Positions 1 to 14,439 are shown, counted from the stretch's first letter. The stretch: DNA of 64,000 bases from Panagrolaimus kolymaensis (GCA_028622995.1 JAJQJQ010000026.1:3162001-3226000), one strand, 5' to 3'. Notes: generated by a model from the sequence alone, not told the origin. Program-made: numbers and translations.

Positions 1-3000
1 GGAGTTCGAGGCGCAGATAGCATACGAGAAACCGGCGTCTTTGATGGAGGAGCTAATGGAGGCTTTGCTGCGGTGGCTGCAGAGTCAGCTATTTTGGAAG
101 CAGTAGTAGCGGCTCGAACTTGTGATGGTCGTGATGGAATGGATAATTTGGTTTCAAGTTTTGGTCGGATTTCAGTTTCATTTTCTCGACTTGTTCTAAC
201 CCGCATCAAAGCACTATTTCTAGCTTTAATTGAAACGGGAGCAGTTTTGGTTGGTGATGGAGGAGTATCAATTGAACCTGAATTGCTGCTATTAGAACGG
301 AAAGTGCTCGTCCTTCCAGAAATTCCTGTTGTCGATATTTTTGGAGGTGGTGCTCTTGATGTCGTAACAGCAGCAGATTTTGTTGCTGGGAAAGTTGTAG
401 TAGCTGTTCGAGGCAAAGTGTCATTGGTGGTCAAAGATGGCGTTTTAGTGACAATTTTTTGATGAGAAGATTCTTCCATTTCTATAGTTGAATTTATTCC
501 AACAGCCGTTTCAGTATCTCTCGATGTCTCTTCATTATTATTATTTGTTGATTTATTTGCGGGTGAAATTTCTGGTGAACAATTTGATGATTCGGAAGTT
601 GTAACATTTACTGAGATATTATCATCAATACCTGAATCACGCTTATTATCATAATTGGACCATGGAGATGGGCTTCTTTTAGGTGTGGGTTTCTGAAATA
701 AAATCATTTTTGAAAATAGAAAAATAAAAAAATAAAACACTACTTTTCGTGTATCATCAAGTGCTTCGTCAACAAAGGCTTCCAAATTCTTTCCTTCAAA
801 AATTGGTTTTTCTGTTGGAGGTGTAAATCGACGACGTAGGAAATCGGGATCAGAAACTTTCTGAAATGTTAAAAGATAATTTTAAAAATATAATAAAAAA
901 TGTAGGCTTACATCATCTGCGATTCTGGCAGTGGAGAACTTTCTTCGAACAATTGGTGGAGTATCCAATCTCTCTCGATCACTAACACACATGACGGATC
1001 TTCGACGCTCACCCGCACCAAATTGCAAGACATTATTGTTGTTATTATTTTGTGGGGCACAAAGGAAATCATATAACCTAAACTCATTCTTATAATATCA
1101 ACTTTTAAACTTTGATATTTACTTTGGCTTTTTATTTTCAACATCTTGATCCTTGACTGAAACTTTATCTCCATCTTTTTGTTGCTGCTTTTGCAATTCC
1201 ATATTTTTCCTTTTAGCTTCCCTCTCTTCCCTTGCTTGATTCTCATTTACAGCATTAAAAAATCGAGTCAAAAAAGTGCTGAATATTTTAAAACATTCTT
1301 CCAAGCGAAAAGTTTTTTCTGTTTCACAAAAGTAAACAGCAATTTCAATGCGTTTTTTATCGATTTCATCAAGTTGTTGCTGAATTTTTTCTACTTTCAG
1401 CTTCGTTTCCTAAAATAAATCATTTTTTTCAATGCCTCAGAAAAAAACAGTTAAAAAAGCATTGTATGTATTTTTTCAAACAAACCTTTACAAATATTTT
1501 AACTTGCGTAAAAAATGAATCATTTTTGGATTCAATTTTGCTCGACAAAGTTTTTAAGCGTTCAGCAATTGCATTAGTTTCATCTTTAACATTTTCCAAT
1601 GGAATTTGAGCGGCTTCTTGAATGGTTGCGAGCTCTTTTTTAACATCAGTAACACAATCTTGCATTCGTTGCGCAACCAAATGAATAATACTAAGGCCTT
1701 CTTTGCTGGTTGCTCGAACACTATCAATTCCCCATAAAGTATTAAGTTTAAAGCCAACAGTTTTGCCATCAAGATTGAGATAATTACCCATGTGTAGGAA
1801 AAGATAAAATATTTTTCGAAGTGATTCACTTCGAAGCAGCTCTAAAAAATATAACATTTAATAAAAAGGCTTTAAAAAATTTGCAAGGAAAATAATTAAT
1901 AATTTTCATAAAACCTTACGATCACAAGCAATCAAACCAATTGCAACATGTTTTTTAGCATCATCAAAGTAAGCGTGAAAATCAGCTGTAAAGCTCATAG
2001 CTGCAATTCTTAGTTGATATTCAGGAATTTTAATCAATTTCATGAAAAATAATTCTGCTCCCTCTAAAGCATTTGAATCACCAGTAAAATTTTGCAATGT
2101 TAAAATCTGAAAAATGCAAATGGATTTCAAAGATAATTTTAAAATAATTTACTTCAGTGCTGGATGGAAGTAATCCTTCCAAAACTTTAAGTTTTTCATG
2201 CTCAATTTCTGCTGCCTTTCCTTCATAAATATTATTTAATAAAAGTTCAATGTCTTTAAATTGTTTTAAAAATATTCCAACATTCATTTTGCGTCTTCCA
2301 TCAAGGATTTCAGGTTTCACAACTTTGTTGTTATTTTCGCCATTACCAGGTGAAAGTGCTAATGGTTGAGCTGGTGACAATTCAAAAAGTTCATCAAGTT
2401 GATTTAAATCAAGTCGATTTTCTTAAAATAAAATTATTTTCAAAAGTTTATGATATTTAAATAAAAACTAATAATTTTTTGTTTTGTTTTGTGACTCACT
2501 GTATGTTTTATGCACGTTTTCCAATTGTTGCCAAATAGAATTTTTAGCGTTTTGATCAATGATTACATTTTGAGGAATTTTAGTCCATTGAAGTTTTTTG
2601 AATTTTTTACCCGCTGGTGGCATCATTGATAGCTTCAATGCCTCCGGAATAACCAATTTTTGTTGAACAGGAGCACCAACACCAGGTTTTGCACCAAATA
2701 GAGGCGGTGGCGGAGGAGGGCCACCGCCTTTAGCACCTCCTGGCAATGGTGGAGGCGGTGGTGGTGGATCAGATGACGCCGAGGATTTACCCAATGGTGG
2801 TGGTGGAGGAGGAGGTGCAAGTGGTGGTAAAGATGAAATTGAATTCTTTGGTGCTTGAGCAGCTTTTGCTATGCTTTCCGCAAAAGTTTCTCTTTCATTG
2901 GATTCTAAAAAAAGTAAAAAAGCAATCACATAAATTAATTTTAATTTTTTTTACCTTTACCGTTAATTAAGTTTTCCAACCTCTTTAATTTTGCTTCGGT

Positions 3001-4978
3001 TTCGTTCGGCAAATCTTTAGCTATACTTGTAAATAATTCAACCAATTGTTGACGATAATTTTTTATTTCATCTGAATTTAAAACTTTCACAAATTCTGCA
3101 TCACTATCACATAATAATTCATTTGCGTTGTTGTTTGAAATCATTGCGACGTATTCTTCTTCAGCACCCGAATAGGTTCCTGAATCCGAATCTACGCCAC
3201 TTGCAGCTCTACTACTGCCAATACTTGTTGCTGTAGGTGGAATGCTATTATTATGGGTGGTGGCGGTTGTTGATGTACAATCTGCTTCTAAGAGGTCCAA
3301 ACACTCGTTCGTAAGCGTTACCAACTGACGACTTCCCGGAAATTGTTGCCTTAAAAAAGAGAATGAATCACGATTCATGAAAAGAAAAAAAAGTTTTGCC
3401 ACTAAAAAGTTTTTGCAAATTTTTCAAACAAGAAATGTTGAAACTTTTATTTTTTAAGTTCAGCGTCAAAAGTCCCTTAAGGCAAAGGGATAATTTTATA
3501 CAAAGATAAAAATAAATTAGTAAACGCCATGTCAAAAAAAATTGAGAGAAAAATGAAATAAATTCTTACTTGATTAAATCCAAGCGATCATAAATGCACA
3601 ATTCTGAAACAAAAATGAATTAATTTAAGAAGAAAATTATTTAGCCTCGTCAAGGATATATTTATTTCTATGGTCAATGAGGATATGCACTTGACTTGTT
3701 TTCGAAAAAAGTGGTCAAGAACCCCACAGCGGGAGCTGATCATCTCGTCTTCTTAATAACGAGAAAAAAATAATATTAAAAAAGTTTAATAAAAAAAGCA
3801 GTTTAAAGATACAAAAAAAACTTTTGAAAGTGCCCTCAAACATTTTTTTTTCTTGCAGTCGTAGAATCAGCAACACAGAAAAAAAGTTTGTAAAAAAATA
3901 AACGGAAGAGTGAAGGAAGGCTGCTTGTTGCTTCACCATCCTCACACTATTGAATCACCACCACCTTGACAGCCACCTTAGTAAAGAAGACGAGAAGAGA
4001 TGGAAAAAAGAAAAAAAATTTTTAGTTGGCACAAAATCAAAGAAAAGCATTGCAAATTTTTCTTCTTTCCTTTTTTGGACTGATGATGTAAAATAAAAGA
4101 AGAAGAAGACTCAGGTCTATAAAAAAAATACTTCGAAAATTTGAGTCTCTCATTTTTTGTCTTTTAAGGAACGCGAGCCATAAAAAATAAATCGAAGACG
4201 AAGAAAATAAAATGTTATTGTTATTGTCTGTTTTTTAGCCATTTTGATTTTTCGATTTTTTTTATTTTGATTTTTTTTTGCATAATGAGTTTGTTGTTTC
4301 GTTCAGGCGAAGAAAAAAAAAGATGCGTAAGAAAATGCTACATTTTAATGTCAAGATAATATAAGAAAGGAAAGTGAAATTTGCATTTCATTGATTTAAT
4401 GAACCAAAACAAGGATATTGTTTTTTTTTATTTTTCAGTGAAGAAACAAACAAACAAAACGAACCATCTAATTCGCGTCTTATTCGAATCCTAGACGATG
4501 CACTTGGAGCCAGTTTAAGAAGCCGGTTAATTAATTTTAAGCATGCACTTGCTGCATCTTCACGATCTGTTTGAGTCAACTCGGAGACCACTGGTTCTAA
4601 ACCAAATTTAAAATCCATGAGATCCTGGAAATAAAAAAGTAAAATGGATAACAAAAAAGTTATATAATTTAAATGCAAATTTAAAGTAAACAATAGGAAA
4701 TCAGGAATTTTATGGAACAGGAAAAAAAAATACACGTACCTGCCAACAAAGTAGGCATTGTACGACAACATGATGGCCTTGTTCGGGGATTAAAATGAGT
4801 CGATTTAATAATAAAATTAAATCATCTTCATTTGAATCTAAAAAAATTCCATTTTTGATTAATCCTTTCCGCAGAAAATAAAAAAGAAAATTAAAAATAA
4901 TTTACCATAAAGAAATTGAGTAAAATTTTTTTGTGGATCAGAAACTATTGCATCCACAATTTTTTCGAAATCACCCAT
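1..4978 (-). CDS. Formin, INF2/FHDC-like, C-terminus off the window
   Basis: Formins nucleate and elongate unbranched actin filaments. At least 12 exons read right to left. The start codon at 4978 opens a short armadillo-like N-terminal (DID) segment, exons 4978-4906, 4837-4740, 4624-4465, 3603-3570 and 3349-2955. The exon at 2904-2500 carries a proline-rich FH1 stretch (repeated PPPPPP blocks, about 2690-2830) and the start of FH2. FH2 continues through 2421-2153, 2106-1920 and 1841 to about 1485, with 'MGNYLN' and the lariat-type 'GFK' motif. The phrase 'PEYQLRIAAM' resembles the INF2 'PCYQLRIECM' region, and a charged 'REEREAKRK' tail follows FH2 as in INF2. Exons after about 1310 encode a Ser/Thr-rich disordered tail still open at base 1. 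The DID is short, so upstream exons may be missing. FHOD or DAAM type is less likely. Confidence 0.85.
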
Positions 4979-7276
4979 TCTTTTATTATTTTCAATTAAA
5001 ACTTTAGAAAAAGACGACAACCATGTTAGTTGCTTTTTTTAAACTTCTAAAAATAAAATATAAATTACAATCAAAGAATTAAAAAAAGTGAGATGGCGAT
5101 GGTCATGTAAACACGAATAAATATAATAAAAAAGAAGCTATTTTTAAGGAGGCGATGACGATGATACAAATATTTTTTTCCTCGGCAAAAAAATATTATG
5201 AATCGAAAAAAAGGTGCGCAAATGTGCCACACCTTTACCCATACGCTAACAATCAACAATCATTGTTGAATTTATAATGTAAAATTATTGAACAACAATA
5301 TTGCGGCCATTATGAGAATGGCTAAAAAAGAAAACATCACCTCGAGGGCTTCAAAATACCTGTAAGCAATCTTTTGATTCGAGGAAAAGAATAAAAAAAA
5401 ATGTATCAAAAAAAGAATGGAAAAAACGATGAGCAACAAAAAGAAGGAGGATTTCATTAAAAAAATGCAAAAATCTAAATTAAATTCTTATAAAAAGTTT
5501 GTTTAAATTAAAAAGTTAAAAAATCCTAAAAGCTTTGATCAATAATCAAATTATGAAAAATCTTTGAAGCAAATCATTGGCTACTGATACAAGCAATAAA
5601 AAAAAGTAAAAAAAAACGATCTCCTGCGGGAACCTGTCTTATTTGTTTGATTCTTTGCAAATTGTGATTGCGGCTGTTGAATCACATTAAAAAAAAGTGT
5701 GAAAAAGAGAAGACGTCTTTTACACATTCAAATAAAAAACGGTATAGCTGATGGCTGCTGAAAGAATTGAATGGAATGGGATATGACACTGACGACATTA
5801 TCCATCCCTTAGGAGATCCAGTCAGTAGTTGTTTGTTGTTGGAAGTGCCACGATCGCTGCCGCGCATGCAAACAATTCATTTTTTGTTGTTTTAATTTGC
5901 AAATAATAATAAAAAAATAAAACAGTAACATATAAAAAAAAGTGGCGCAACTAATTGGACAGTTTGTATTACAGCCTGTCAAAATATAAAAAAACGTCAT
6001 GGAGAGTGATCGTGGGGACGACGACGAAAGCTATTATTTTAGAAAGACTTATAGCGGTCAAGCTTTTGTAAAAAAAAAGTATCATAAAAATGGGAGGAAA
6101 GAAAAAAATATGTGATTGAAATTTATTTTTGCAAAAAATGGCAAAAAAAGATCACAGCTGTTATGAATTTTTTTAGCACCTTTTTTTATAAAATCAAATG
6201 AAGAAGAAAATCAGAACATATTGTTACAGATGTTTTCAATAAAAAAATAAGAAGTAAAATAAAGGTGTAAAAAAGACTTTTTTTTAGTACATAAATAAAT
6301 TACATATTCAAATTTTGCAATCAAAGGATAATATTAGTATAATGAAAAACAAAAAAAGGAGCGAGCAAGGACATGACACCTTAAAATAGTTTGTTAGTTG
6401 TTGTAGAAGACCTGAAGAAAATCACACGCGCTACTCATTAATCATCGTTATCGGGCCAAAAAAAACAGGAGAGGATAGCGAGCTTCAGTCTTCAAGTGGA
6501 TATTAAGTATATGAAAGAAGAACCAATGAATAAAATGAAAAAGCGTCGTCCGATCATTTACTTAATCATATTAAAAAATATATATTTCAAAATGGGTTTT
6601 TATAAGAGTGTGAATCGTCTGTCGCTTGCTTTGCTAAAAATGAAAAAAAATTAAGGTGAAGAGGAGCCTAGTGAGAAAAAAAGGACATAAATGACCTGGC
6701 AGGAAAAAAAGAAGAAGAGAAGAGCAACGTTTTTACAAAATAAGAGCAAGCATTTAGTTTCAAGAACGCATCATAAAGCTATAAAAAAATCGGGCCAATC
6801 TTTTTATTTTTCCTCGTTTGACTGATTGTAAAAAAGAAGGATGGAAGGTTGTATTCCAAATACTTAAAATAAAAAAAGACAATAAAATAACGTAATAACA
6901 AAATAAAAAAAGATTCTCTTAAAAATACTTTAAAAATTATGGATTTAAAAAATATTTAATTTTTAAAAACAATGATTAAAATTTCAACAGCCGGTAAGTA
7001 TTCATTCTTCAGTCGATCTTGGAATGTCAGGAAATATACCCTTCTTTCAAGCGGCGGTAAAATTTATTACGGAGATTTTAATCAACTTTTATCCTCTTTC
7101 CTCTTTTCAGACAAAACAAAATTAAGCAACGACGGCCGACCCAAATAGCGCTAATTTTTTTATATATCCTCAATTTTGCTGCTTGCAATAAAAAATTAAT
7201 TTTTAATTTTAAATGTAACAGCTTTATTTTTTTAACAATAAATTAATTTTAAAATATTTATAGAAATAAAAATTAT
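4979..7276. other. Intergenic, upstream of the formin
   Basis: No gene recognised. The plus strand is rich in A and purine runs, so it is pyrimidine-rich in the sense of the flanking minus-strand genes, as nematode outrons and introns are. It probably holds the formin promoter and possibly an unrecognised 5' exon. Confidence 0.5.
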
Positions 7277-10200
7277 TTATGCAAAATTTGAAGCTTTATA
7301 CTCACTCGCAATCGAACTGCGATAACTGAGTGGAACTTTTTGTTGTTGTGTAGGTTGAGTTTGAAGGGTTGCTGTTGCAGCAAGAGCATTATTTTCACTT
7401 CCACGATGATGATGACTATGATTAGGCGGCGGCATAGTAAACGTGTTTAAAGCTTGGCCAAAAAATGATGGCTGAACGAAGAGTCGTTGGTCCTTAAAAA
7501 ATTTTCCCATAATTAAATCGGCAAAAAAAGAAATAAAACAAACCATTGACATTTCCGTAGACATTCGATCAGATGTTTTAAATGGCCTTTCAACGAGATT
7601 TTCATTTGAAGAACTTCCGGAAGGCTTGCAAAAAACATTTTTACAATATGCAAATAAAACATTTAAAATAGCGTACGATAACATCACTAAAAAAATAAAC
7701 AAATTTTGCGCTGAAGTTAAAAAGGAAAAGAGCAAATTACTCACTTATTGCAAAAACATGATCACGAATATTAAAACTTAGCATTGGAAGAACTAAATAA
7801 AGAGCAATTCCAAAGACTAATGCAATAACAGAAATGATAACGTGTTGTTGGCTTTCAGTATTACGAATGCTTAAAACCGAGCAAAACAAGCTGGCAATAA
7901 TTAAAAATATATTGATTATCATGGAATGAAGGATTTGGTGTTCAAACTAAAATTAAAATGAAATAAGAAAAGTCCAAATTTGAGACAGTACCTTTAAGCC
8001 TGGTGAACATCGCCACGAAAATTTCTCTGCAAATTGAACAAATTCAAGTTGGGTTGGATCTTCAAAAAATGACCATTCTGCAACAATAACAATTTGAATA
8101 ATTACGATTACCAAACACATGGAAAGCATAGTAATGGGAGAAGCATAAGGAGACTTTTCACTTGCATTTGACATTAAAATATCTCTTCGCCAAATCATTA
8201 TTGTCTAAAATCAAAAGCCTTTAAAAAATCTAGAAAATCTTTAATTTTTACCTTAATTAAAATAGGAGCAAAGATGCATGAAATTGCAACAGAAAAACAT
8301 GTCTTTCGAATAGCACAAGTAATCCATGAAGGACTCATAATAAAAAATATTGAAACTAAAGTAAGCAATGTGAGGCCAATAAACATTGTGATTGTGCAAA
8401 CACAATATGGATCATCTCTTCCGCTTACAAGTTGTTGGTAAATACATAAAAGGCAAACAAATGTAAAAAGAATAGCTATCACAGAAAAAATAAGGGTTGG
8501 CATGCTATGTAGGCCACCTTTAAATGAAGGTTGTCCACTAATTTTATGCCTCATAAATGCCATGCTTGAACATGATGACTTTGGACATTTTGATACAACT
8601 CTCACTCGACTTCCATCTCGTTCTTCAACAAGTAAATCAGTACCAGATGTGTATGTCAGACCTTTAGAATGATCCCAAACAGCAATTTCTTCATAACTCA
8701 CGCTTCCATGACGGAAGATAACCCGATTTAATACAAGCTCGGTGGATGGAAACCCAGCAGTGCTGTTCATTTTAAAATGACCTTCAGAAAGAGGATGAAC
8801 AAATTCAGCGGTAAGCATAGCCGCAAATAAACTACGATATGGATCATTTAGGCAATCAGTTAAAGTATGAATAAGTGCTCCAGGGCAAACATGATCAGAA
8901 AGTCGTCGCAATGCAACAGCAACTGTATGAACGGCAAAACTGATAGGGGCGATATGGAGATCAGGGGAAATGGAAGTTAAATTTAAATTTTGTGAGTGCT
9001 GACAAGATCTGCAAAAAAAATCTTTATCTAAGCAAAAAATTATTCATATATGATCATACCTCGAAAATTGTTCACCGGGAGTTCGTTCACCATCAATATG
9101 ACATTGAAAAGCTGTAGCCCAAAATTGTCGAAGCCATTGCTAAAATTTTTAAAATGTCCTAATAACATAAATAAAAATCAACAAACTTGAGGAAATGGTA
9201 GTTTAGGGAATGCATTAGTCAATTCTGTTAAATAATTATAATTGGTTGTAGCTCTATTGGTTAATGAAATTAAAAGTTGATCAAAATGTGGCCATGCATC
9301 AAGAAATGTTCGAGAAGTTGACCATCGTTCATCTTGAAGTGACACCAAAACAAAGCGTCCAGAAATAACCTAGATTTAATTTTTAAGTTTTTTTTTATTA
9401 ATCATAGATTTTACCATCTCATTATTAATAGCTTTAATAAAATCCAGCCAACTTCTTTCACTATAAAGTACCAAAACTATTCGAGCTTCAGATAATAATA
9501 ATTTTTGAACAACCGATTGTTGGATTTCAATTGTGGAAGCTCCTCTTATTTGAAGTTGCTCATCGAGACACATTTCTCGCTCAGATGCAATTTGTTGAAG
9601 TTTTTTAGCGCTTCTAAAACCGATACAAATTTATATATGACAATGAAAAAACTGTAGTAGCTTACGAAGCATGTAAATCATCAAAAACCACGCTAACACA
9701 AGTTGTTTGAGTATGTTTTAAAAGATCTAATATTGCTTGAAGAGGATGTTCTTCAGTTGGAAGGGTGCCAGTTGTAAGTACCTAAAGTTTCAATATGGTG
9801 AAAATTTGCATAATTAAAAAATTATATTTACTTGTTCTTGCGTTGTAAAGAAAGTGTTAATTGTTGGAATTCGAAGATAACTTGCAAACTCGTCAATATT
9901 GGGTAAATATGATCGATCATCACGAATAATAGCAATAATATCACTCCTAAAAAATGGAGTTCGTAAAGCTTATAAAATTGTTGGCTACGTTACTTGTTAA
10001 TGTTTGTTCCTGATAAAAGTTCATAAAGATCAGCTAATGTTCTCAAATCGCTTGAACATGAATCAATAACAATGGCTCCAATATGAAGGCCAGATTCACG
10101 AAGACTATTTCCTGAATTTACATCGTCCAATGATTTTAAAAATGCTGCTAATCGAACAAACGCATTTACATCAACATTTCCACATTCAAATCCCTTTAAA

Positions 10201-11349
10201 AAATGAGTTTTTAAATCTAGTTTTTTCTTTGATTTTTTAAAAATTAAGCTTGTTAGTTAATGATTTAAAAAATGTTTTGTTTAATTTTTTTTTGTAATAA
10301 TCTTCTTAACCGCGAACTCTTTTTCCTTTTTTCCAAAAAGGTATGTTATTAAAAAAAATTTGCGGCGTAAATCGAATTGACACTTGTACTAAATGCGTTC
10401 AAAGCTTAAAAGTAAACAACAGAAGCAAAATTATTTGATTTTTTAAATGGAAAAAAGTTTCAAAATGGAAAATTTGTCATTGGAATAATTTTTTGACAGT
10501 TTTTAAAACGGAAGTGAATTTTTTCAAATATTTAAATTATTGAAAAATGAAGCGTTTATTAATTTTTCAAAATCTTACTTGAGAGTTTGATGATTCATGA
10601 ATAGGAATAATAGCCAAAATATATAATCTTCGATTTGAAGGAATCACAAGAATATCATTTAAAAGACGATAACTTGGAACAGAAATATGTGCATTTGAAC
10701 GTAATGCCGCGTATTCAACTTGTTGAAGAGTTCCTTCAAAAGTTGTAATGGGTTTTGCTGATTGGGAATTAATTCGATTGAGTTTCGATAATTTTGCTAA
10801 TGGACGACTGATGGAAAGTTGAGGTTGTCGAGTAATTTTAACTGATGGTGGAGTGGCTGATGAATAATAAGCTGTTGTTGCATTCGTTGTTGATACCCTG
10901 GAACGGAAAGTCGTCGTCGTCGAAGGAGGCATAGTTTGCTTCGTTTCAGGCGTATTGTAATAATATGTTTGAGTTGCAGATGTTGCAGAAGTTGTTGGAG
11001 ATGAAGATGCTGTTTCAGGATAATAGGAAGTAGTAGCCGTAGGAAATGCAGCAAACTGTTGTCCCACATAACTCATAGATGGAATGATATATTGTGGCGG
11101 AGGAATATTTTGTTGATAATTATCCGGAAGTAATTGTTTATATGGATTTACACTTAAAAATTGTGATATTTCTTCCATTGTTGATGGATATGTTCTTGAA
11201 TTAGTGCCATCGCTTTGGGTATTTCTCGATCGAAAATCAATTCCATAAACTAAAGTTGTCGTCGAAAATATAAATAAACAAAGTAATAATATAAAAAGCT
11301 TTGGCATCATGAAATTGGGAAATATGAAGCAATTAATGGGTCGAATCAT
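7277..11349 (-). CDS. Class C GPCR, mGluR-like 7TM, without cysteine-rich domain
   Basis: A cell-surface receptor with about a dozen exons. It starts at 11349 with a hydrophobic signal peptide ('[19 protein letters not shown]'). About 150 residues of Ser/Thr/Pro/Tyr-rich mucin-like sequence follow, then an ANF-receptor-type ligand-binding head across exons from about 10.56 to 8.2 kb ('[11 protein letters not shown]', '[15 protein letters not shown]'). The exon 8911-8198 ends the head and begins the seven-helix domain, which continues to about 7.65 kb. '[15 protein letters not shown]' aligns with the mGluR 'YAALLTKTNRIYRIF' loop, and '[13 protein letters not shown]' with 'SPASQLAITFSLI'. The nine-cysteine linker of mGluRs is absent; only a C-x4-C pair remains. 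The ligand is unknown. The acceptor 'TTTTAAG' touches the ATG, which suits SL trans-splicing or joining to upstream exons. Confidence 0.82.
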
Positions 11350-14300
11350 CTTAAAACGATGATTTTAGAATAAACATTGCTACTTTTTTTTGTTTCTTAC
11401 TTTTTGCTACATATTTTTTTGTTTCTAAGGCGGAGCCATTTTACTCGAGAGAGGTACATAGCTGAAGGAAAACTTTTTCACTAACCACCAAAAAAGGTAT
11501 TCCACCATCGCTTCGCTTCACCTGTCAGCCAGCGATGGTTACGACGACAGTGACTTCTCTAATCTGTATCGCATTTTTTAAAGCAGAATTTCAAATTGCT
11601 ACTAGCTAACTCAAAACTAACTTCGCACATTTTCCCTTTTTCTTTTCTCGAATGAGCTTCAGATGAACCAGTAAGCCACGTACAAAAACATTGTTGTAAA
11701 TTTTTTAGGATTAGCGGCATTTGACCATAGAAGATTAGTGACTTTTTTCTTGAGGACAAAAATAGTTTTTTTTAATTCAATGAAAAAGCAAATAGTTTAA
11801 AGAACATGGAATTTTTTTTTCGTTCGAACATGATTTTTTTTATAAAAAAGTCAAGTTTAAAAACAAGTACAAAATACAATGAAAATTTTTGACAATCTTC
11901 TTCAATGAAGAATAAAAAAAGACCTCGAAGCATAATAAAAATAAAACAAGGATGGCAAATGGCCACCAGACGCGCAACCAAGAAAAAAAATAGTTGCAGC
12001 GGCGCCTGCTTTTTCTATCATTGTGGAGCAGAGCAATAAACATGTTCTTATTTTTCATCATTCAATAATGCATTTTGCTTCAAAATCATTAGGTCATCGT
12101 CATCCATCCACCTCATTTTTTATTTTCCAGAATTATTATGATCGCCCTTTTTTTCTTCCATAATTATTTTTTTTGCTTTTTAATGTTAAAAAGCAATGAA
12201 TTAACTCTAACTAACTTTTTTTCAACACATTTGACCGTCATATTTTTCCGTTTTCCCGAAAAAAATATAATTGCTGTAACTGTTTTTGTTTGTTTTATTT
12301 TCAGCAAATTTGATGGTCAAACGTGTCAATTTTAGAGGGGTAGCTGGTAACTGCAGGTAGATGAGGATGAAAGGCCATTCACCATCGCCATTTTTAAATA
12401 AATTGACACAAGATTTTTGAAACAACATTCTTTTTTTTTTGTTTGAAACTCGCGCGGAAGTTAAATCTCTCTCTCTCGCTAGCTTTTTGATGTCTCTTTT
12501 TTCGGTTATGAAGAAGAGTATTGTTCCGACGAAATAAATCCGCTTCCTTTAAAGACAGTTAGTTAGTTGTAGTTGCATGCATCTTTTTTTAGTCTTGTGG
12601 CATTTTTTCTTTCTTATTCTTTTTCTTTTAACTGACTCATCTTCGCGCATTTTCAATGCATGGCAGTTTTTTTAAGCTTTGACGAGTTAAAGCAAACTTA
12701 AACTCAGCTAATGAGCTAAAAACGAAATATTCAAATGGAAGAATGAAGGAAGGAAAAGGAACAGACTCTCGACAAAAAAATAAAATTTGTCTTTTTAAAT
12801 CGTCTGCCAGCATTGTTTCCTTTATTTTTCCATTTCAAAAACATGCAATGCGCGACTTCTTCGAGTCGTGCCTTTATTTTTATCTTTTATCGCGATCAAA
12901 AAAATTAAATAAATAATATTGCAACTCCCCTTTCTATGGCCACAATTTTTTGGTTTTTTTTTGTTTGTTTGAAATTTCTACCCCTTGAGCAGCAGCAGGA
13001 GCAACGATAACCATCATCAAGAACGAACGAGCTTACAAAAAAAAAGAATAAGATTAATTGTTGGTACATACTGCTGACTGCTGCTGCAAAAAAGAAAAGA
13101 AAAGAAAAAAGAGTTTTAAATCAATTTATTTATTTTTTAAACAAAGTCAACTTTGCGCAGTTTCTTTTTTTCTCTTTTTATTTTCTTTAATCATAATATT
13201 ATTTTTTTCTCAATAAAAAAATATTTATCGACAACGACGACGACGACGTGAAAATACATAAGAATCCCAAAAGCAAGCAAAATGTTGCTTGCTTGCTGAG
13301 GTGTTTTTGCAATGACTCAAAGGCATTGTTGTTCCATCTATTCTTCTAAAAGCATGCATTTTTTCCCGGACGTTAGTGTTTTTTTTTATAAAAATTTTTT
13401 GATAGGCGTTTGAAAAAAGTTTCAGGAAAAAGAAAAAAGCGAAGAATTACAACTTTTTTAATTTATAAAAAGAACAATAGTTATTTTTTCTACTTTTTTT
13501 AAACAGGGAAAAATGTTGAGAATTTAAAAGATTCCTTGAGTGTGTTCACTTTTATTTTTTAGGTGTCGATGGATTGGTTGTTGGTTGGTCAATAATAAAA
13601 TCTTTTTTGTTTACTTTTTTATTTTTAAATCCATTTTTTTACTCTTTCTCGTATTTTAAGAGTGAAAATTTAAGTGACCCAATACTTCTTGATTTTTCTT
13701 GGATCCATTAAATCAAGTTTTTATTTTTAACCTTTTTTGCCAGTTTGCTTTTTAAAATATTCTTCGAAAAACATCTTCGAAGCTTGTGTTTTTCCGCTTT
13801 CCGCTCTCCTGAGGGAAGAAGAAGCAAGAACACAAGCTGTCAATACATTTATGAAGGACAACAAAAAAAAAATGGATGAATGCCTTATAGGAATAAAAAG
13901 CTGTTGTTAGTTTTTGCTTTCTTTTACATATTTTTTTAAGAAAAAAAAAGTGGGCCATTTTTTGACCAACGGCACCCATAAGTACCACCTCCTCGCGGGG
14001 GTTTCTTTTCTTTATTTTTTCGCCTTCTTTTTTGCATGTAGTAACTAACACGTGTTTCACAACATTTTTCGTTTGTCACAGTTATTTTTCTCGTTTCTTC
14101 AAATTTTTTTTAGTTTTGTTTCTCGAACACTAATGACACCTGAGGTTTTCTCCTATTTTTTAAATAATAATTTCTGAGTCAGCTCCAAAATAGTTTCCGG
14201 TTAAAAAAAATATTTAGAAACCAAAACGATGACAATGAAAAATGGTAAAAATCTCAGTCATCCTTGTCGTTGATGTCCATTTCATTTAGCTATAGATCAT

Positions 14301-14381
14301 CAATTTGAGCGTCTAACCAACCGTTTTTCCTCATTTCTCTACTTTTTTTTATCTTGCAGCCTGACTGACTACTACCAAGCT

Positions 14382-14439
14382 TTATGGATTTGAACGATTG
14401 ACAGACTGACGAGTAGTTAGTTAGCCGCCAAATCCATAA
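14382..14439. repeat. Short inverted repeat, 10-bp arms
   Basis: TTATGGATTT at 14382-14391 is exactly complementary to AAATCCATAA at 14430-14439, with a 38-nt spacer. It can form a stem-loop in either strand. The function is unknown; it is too short for a nuclear tRNA. Confidence 0.6.

Noticed and set aside
7277..11349. GABA-B receptor subunit
   Set aside because: It lacks the CRD like GABA-B, but the TM3-TM5 loop sequences align better with mGluRs.
14382..14439. tRNA-like element (7-bp acceptor-like stem with TTCAAATC)
   Set aside because: Total length is 58 nt, with no convincing D or anticodon arm; kept only as an inverted repeat.
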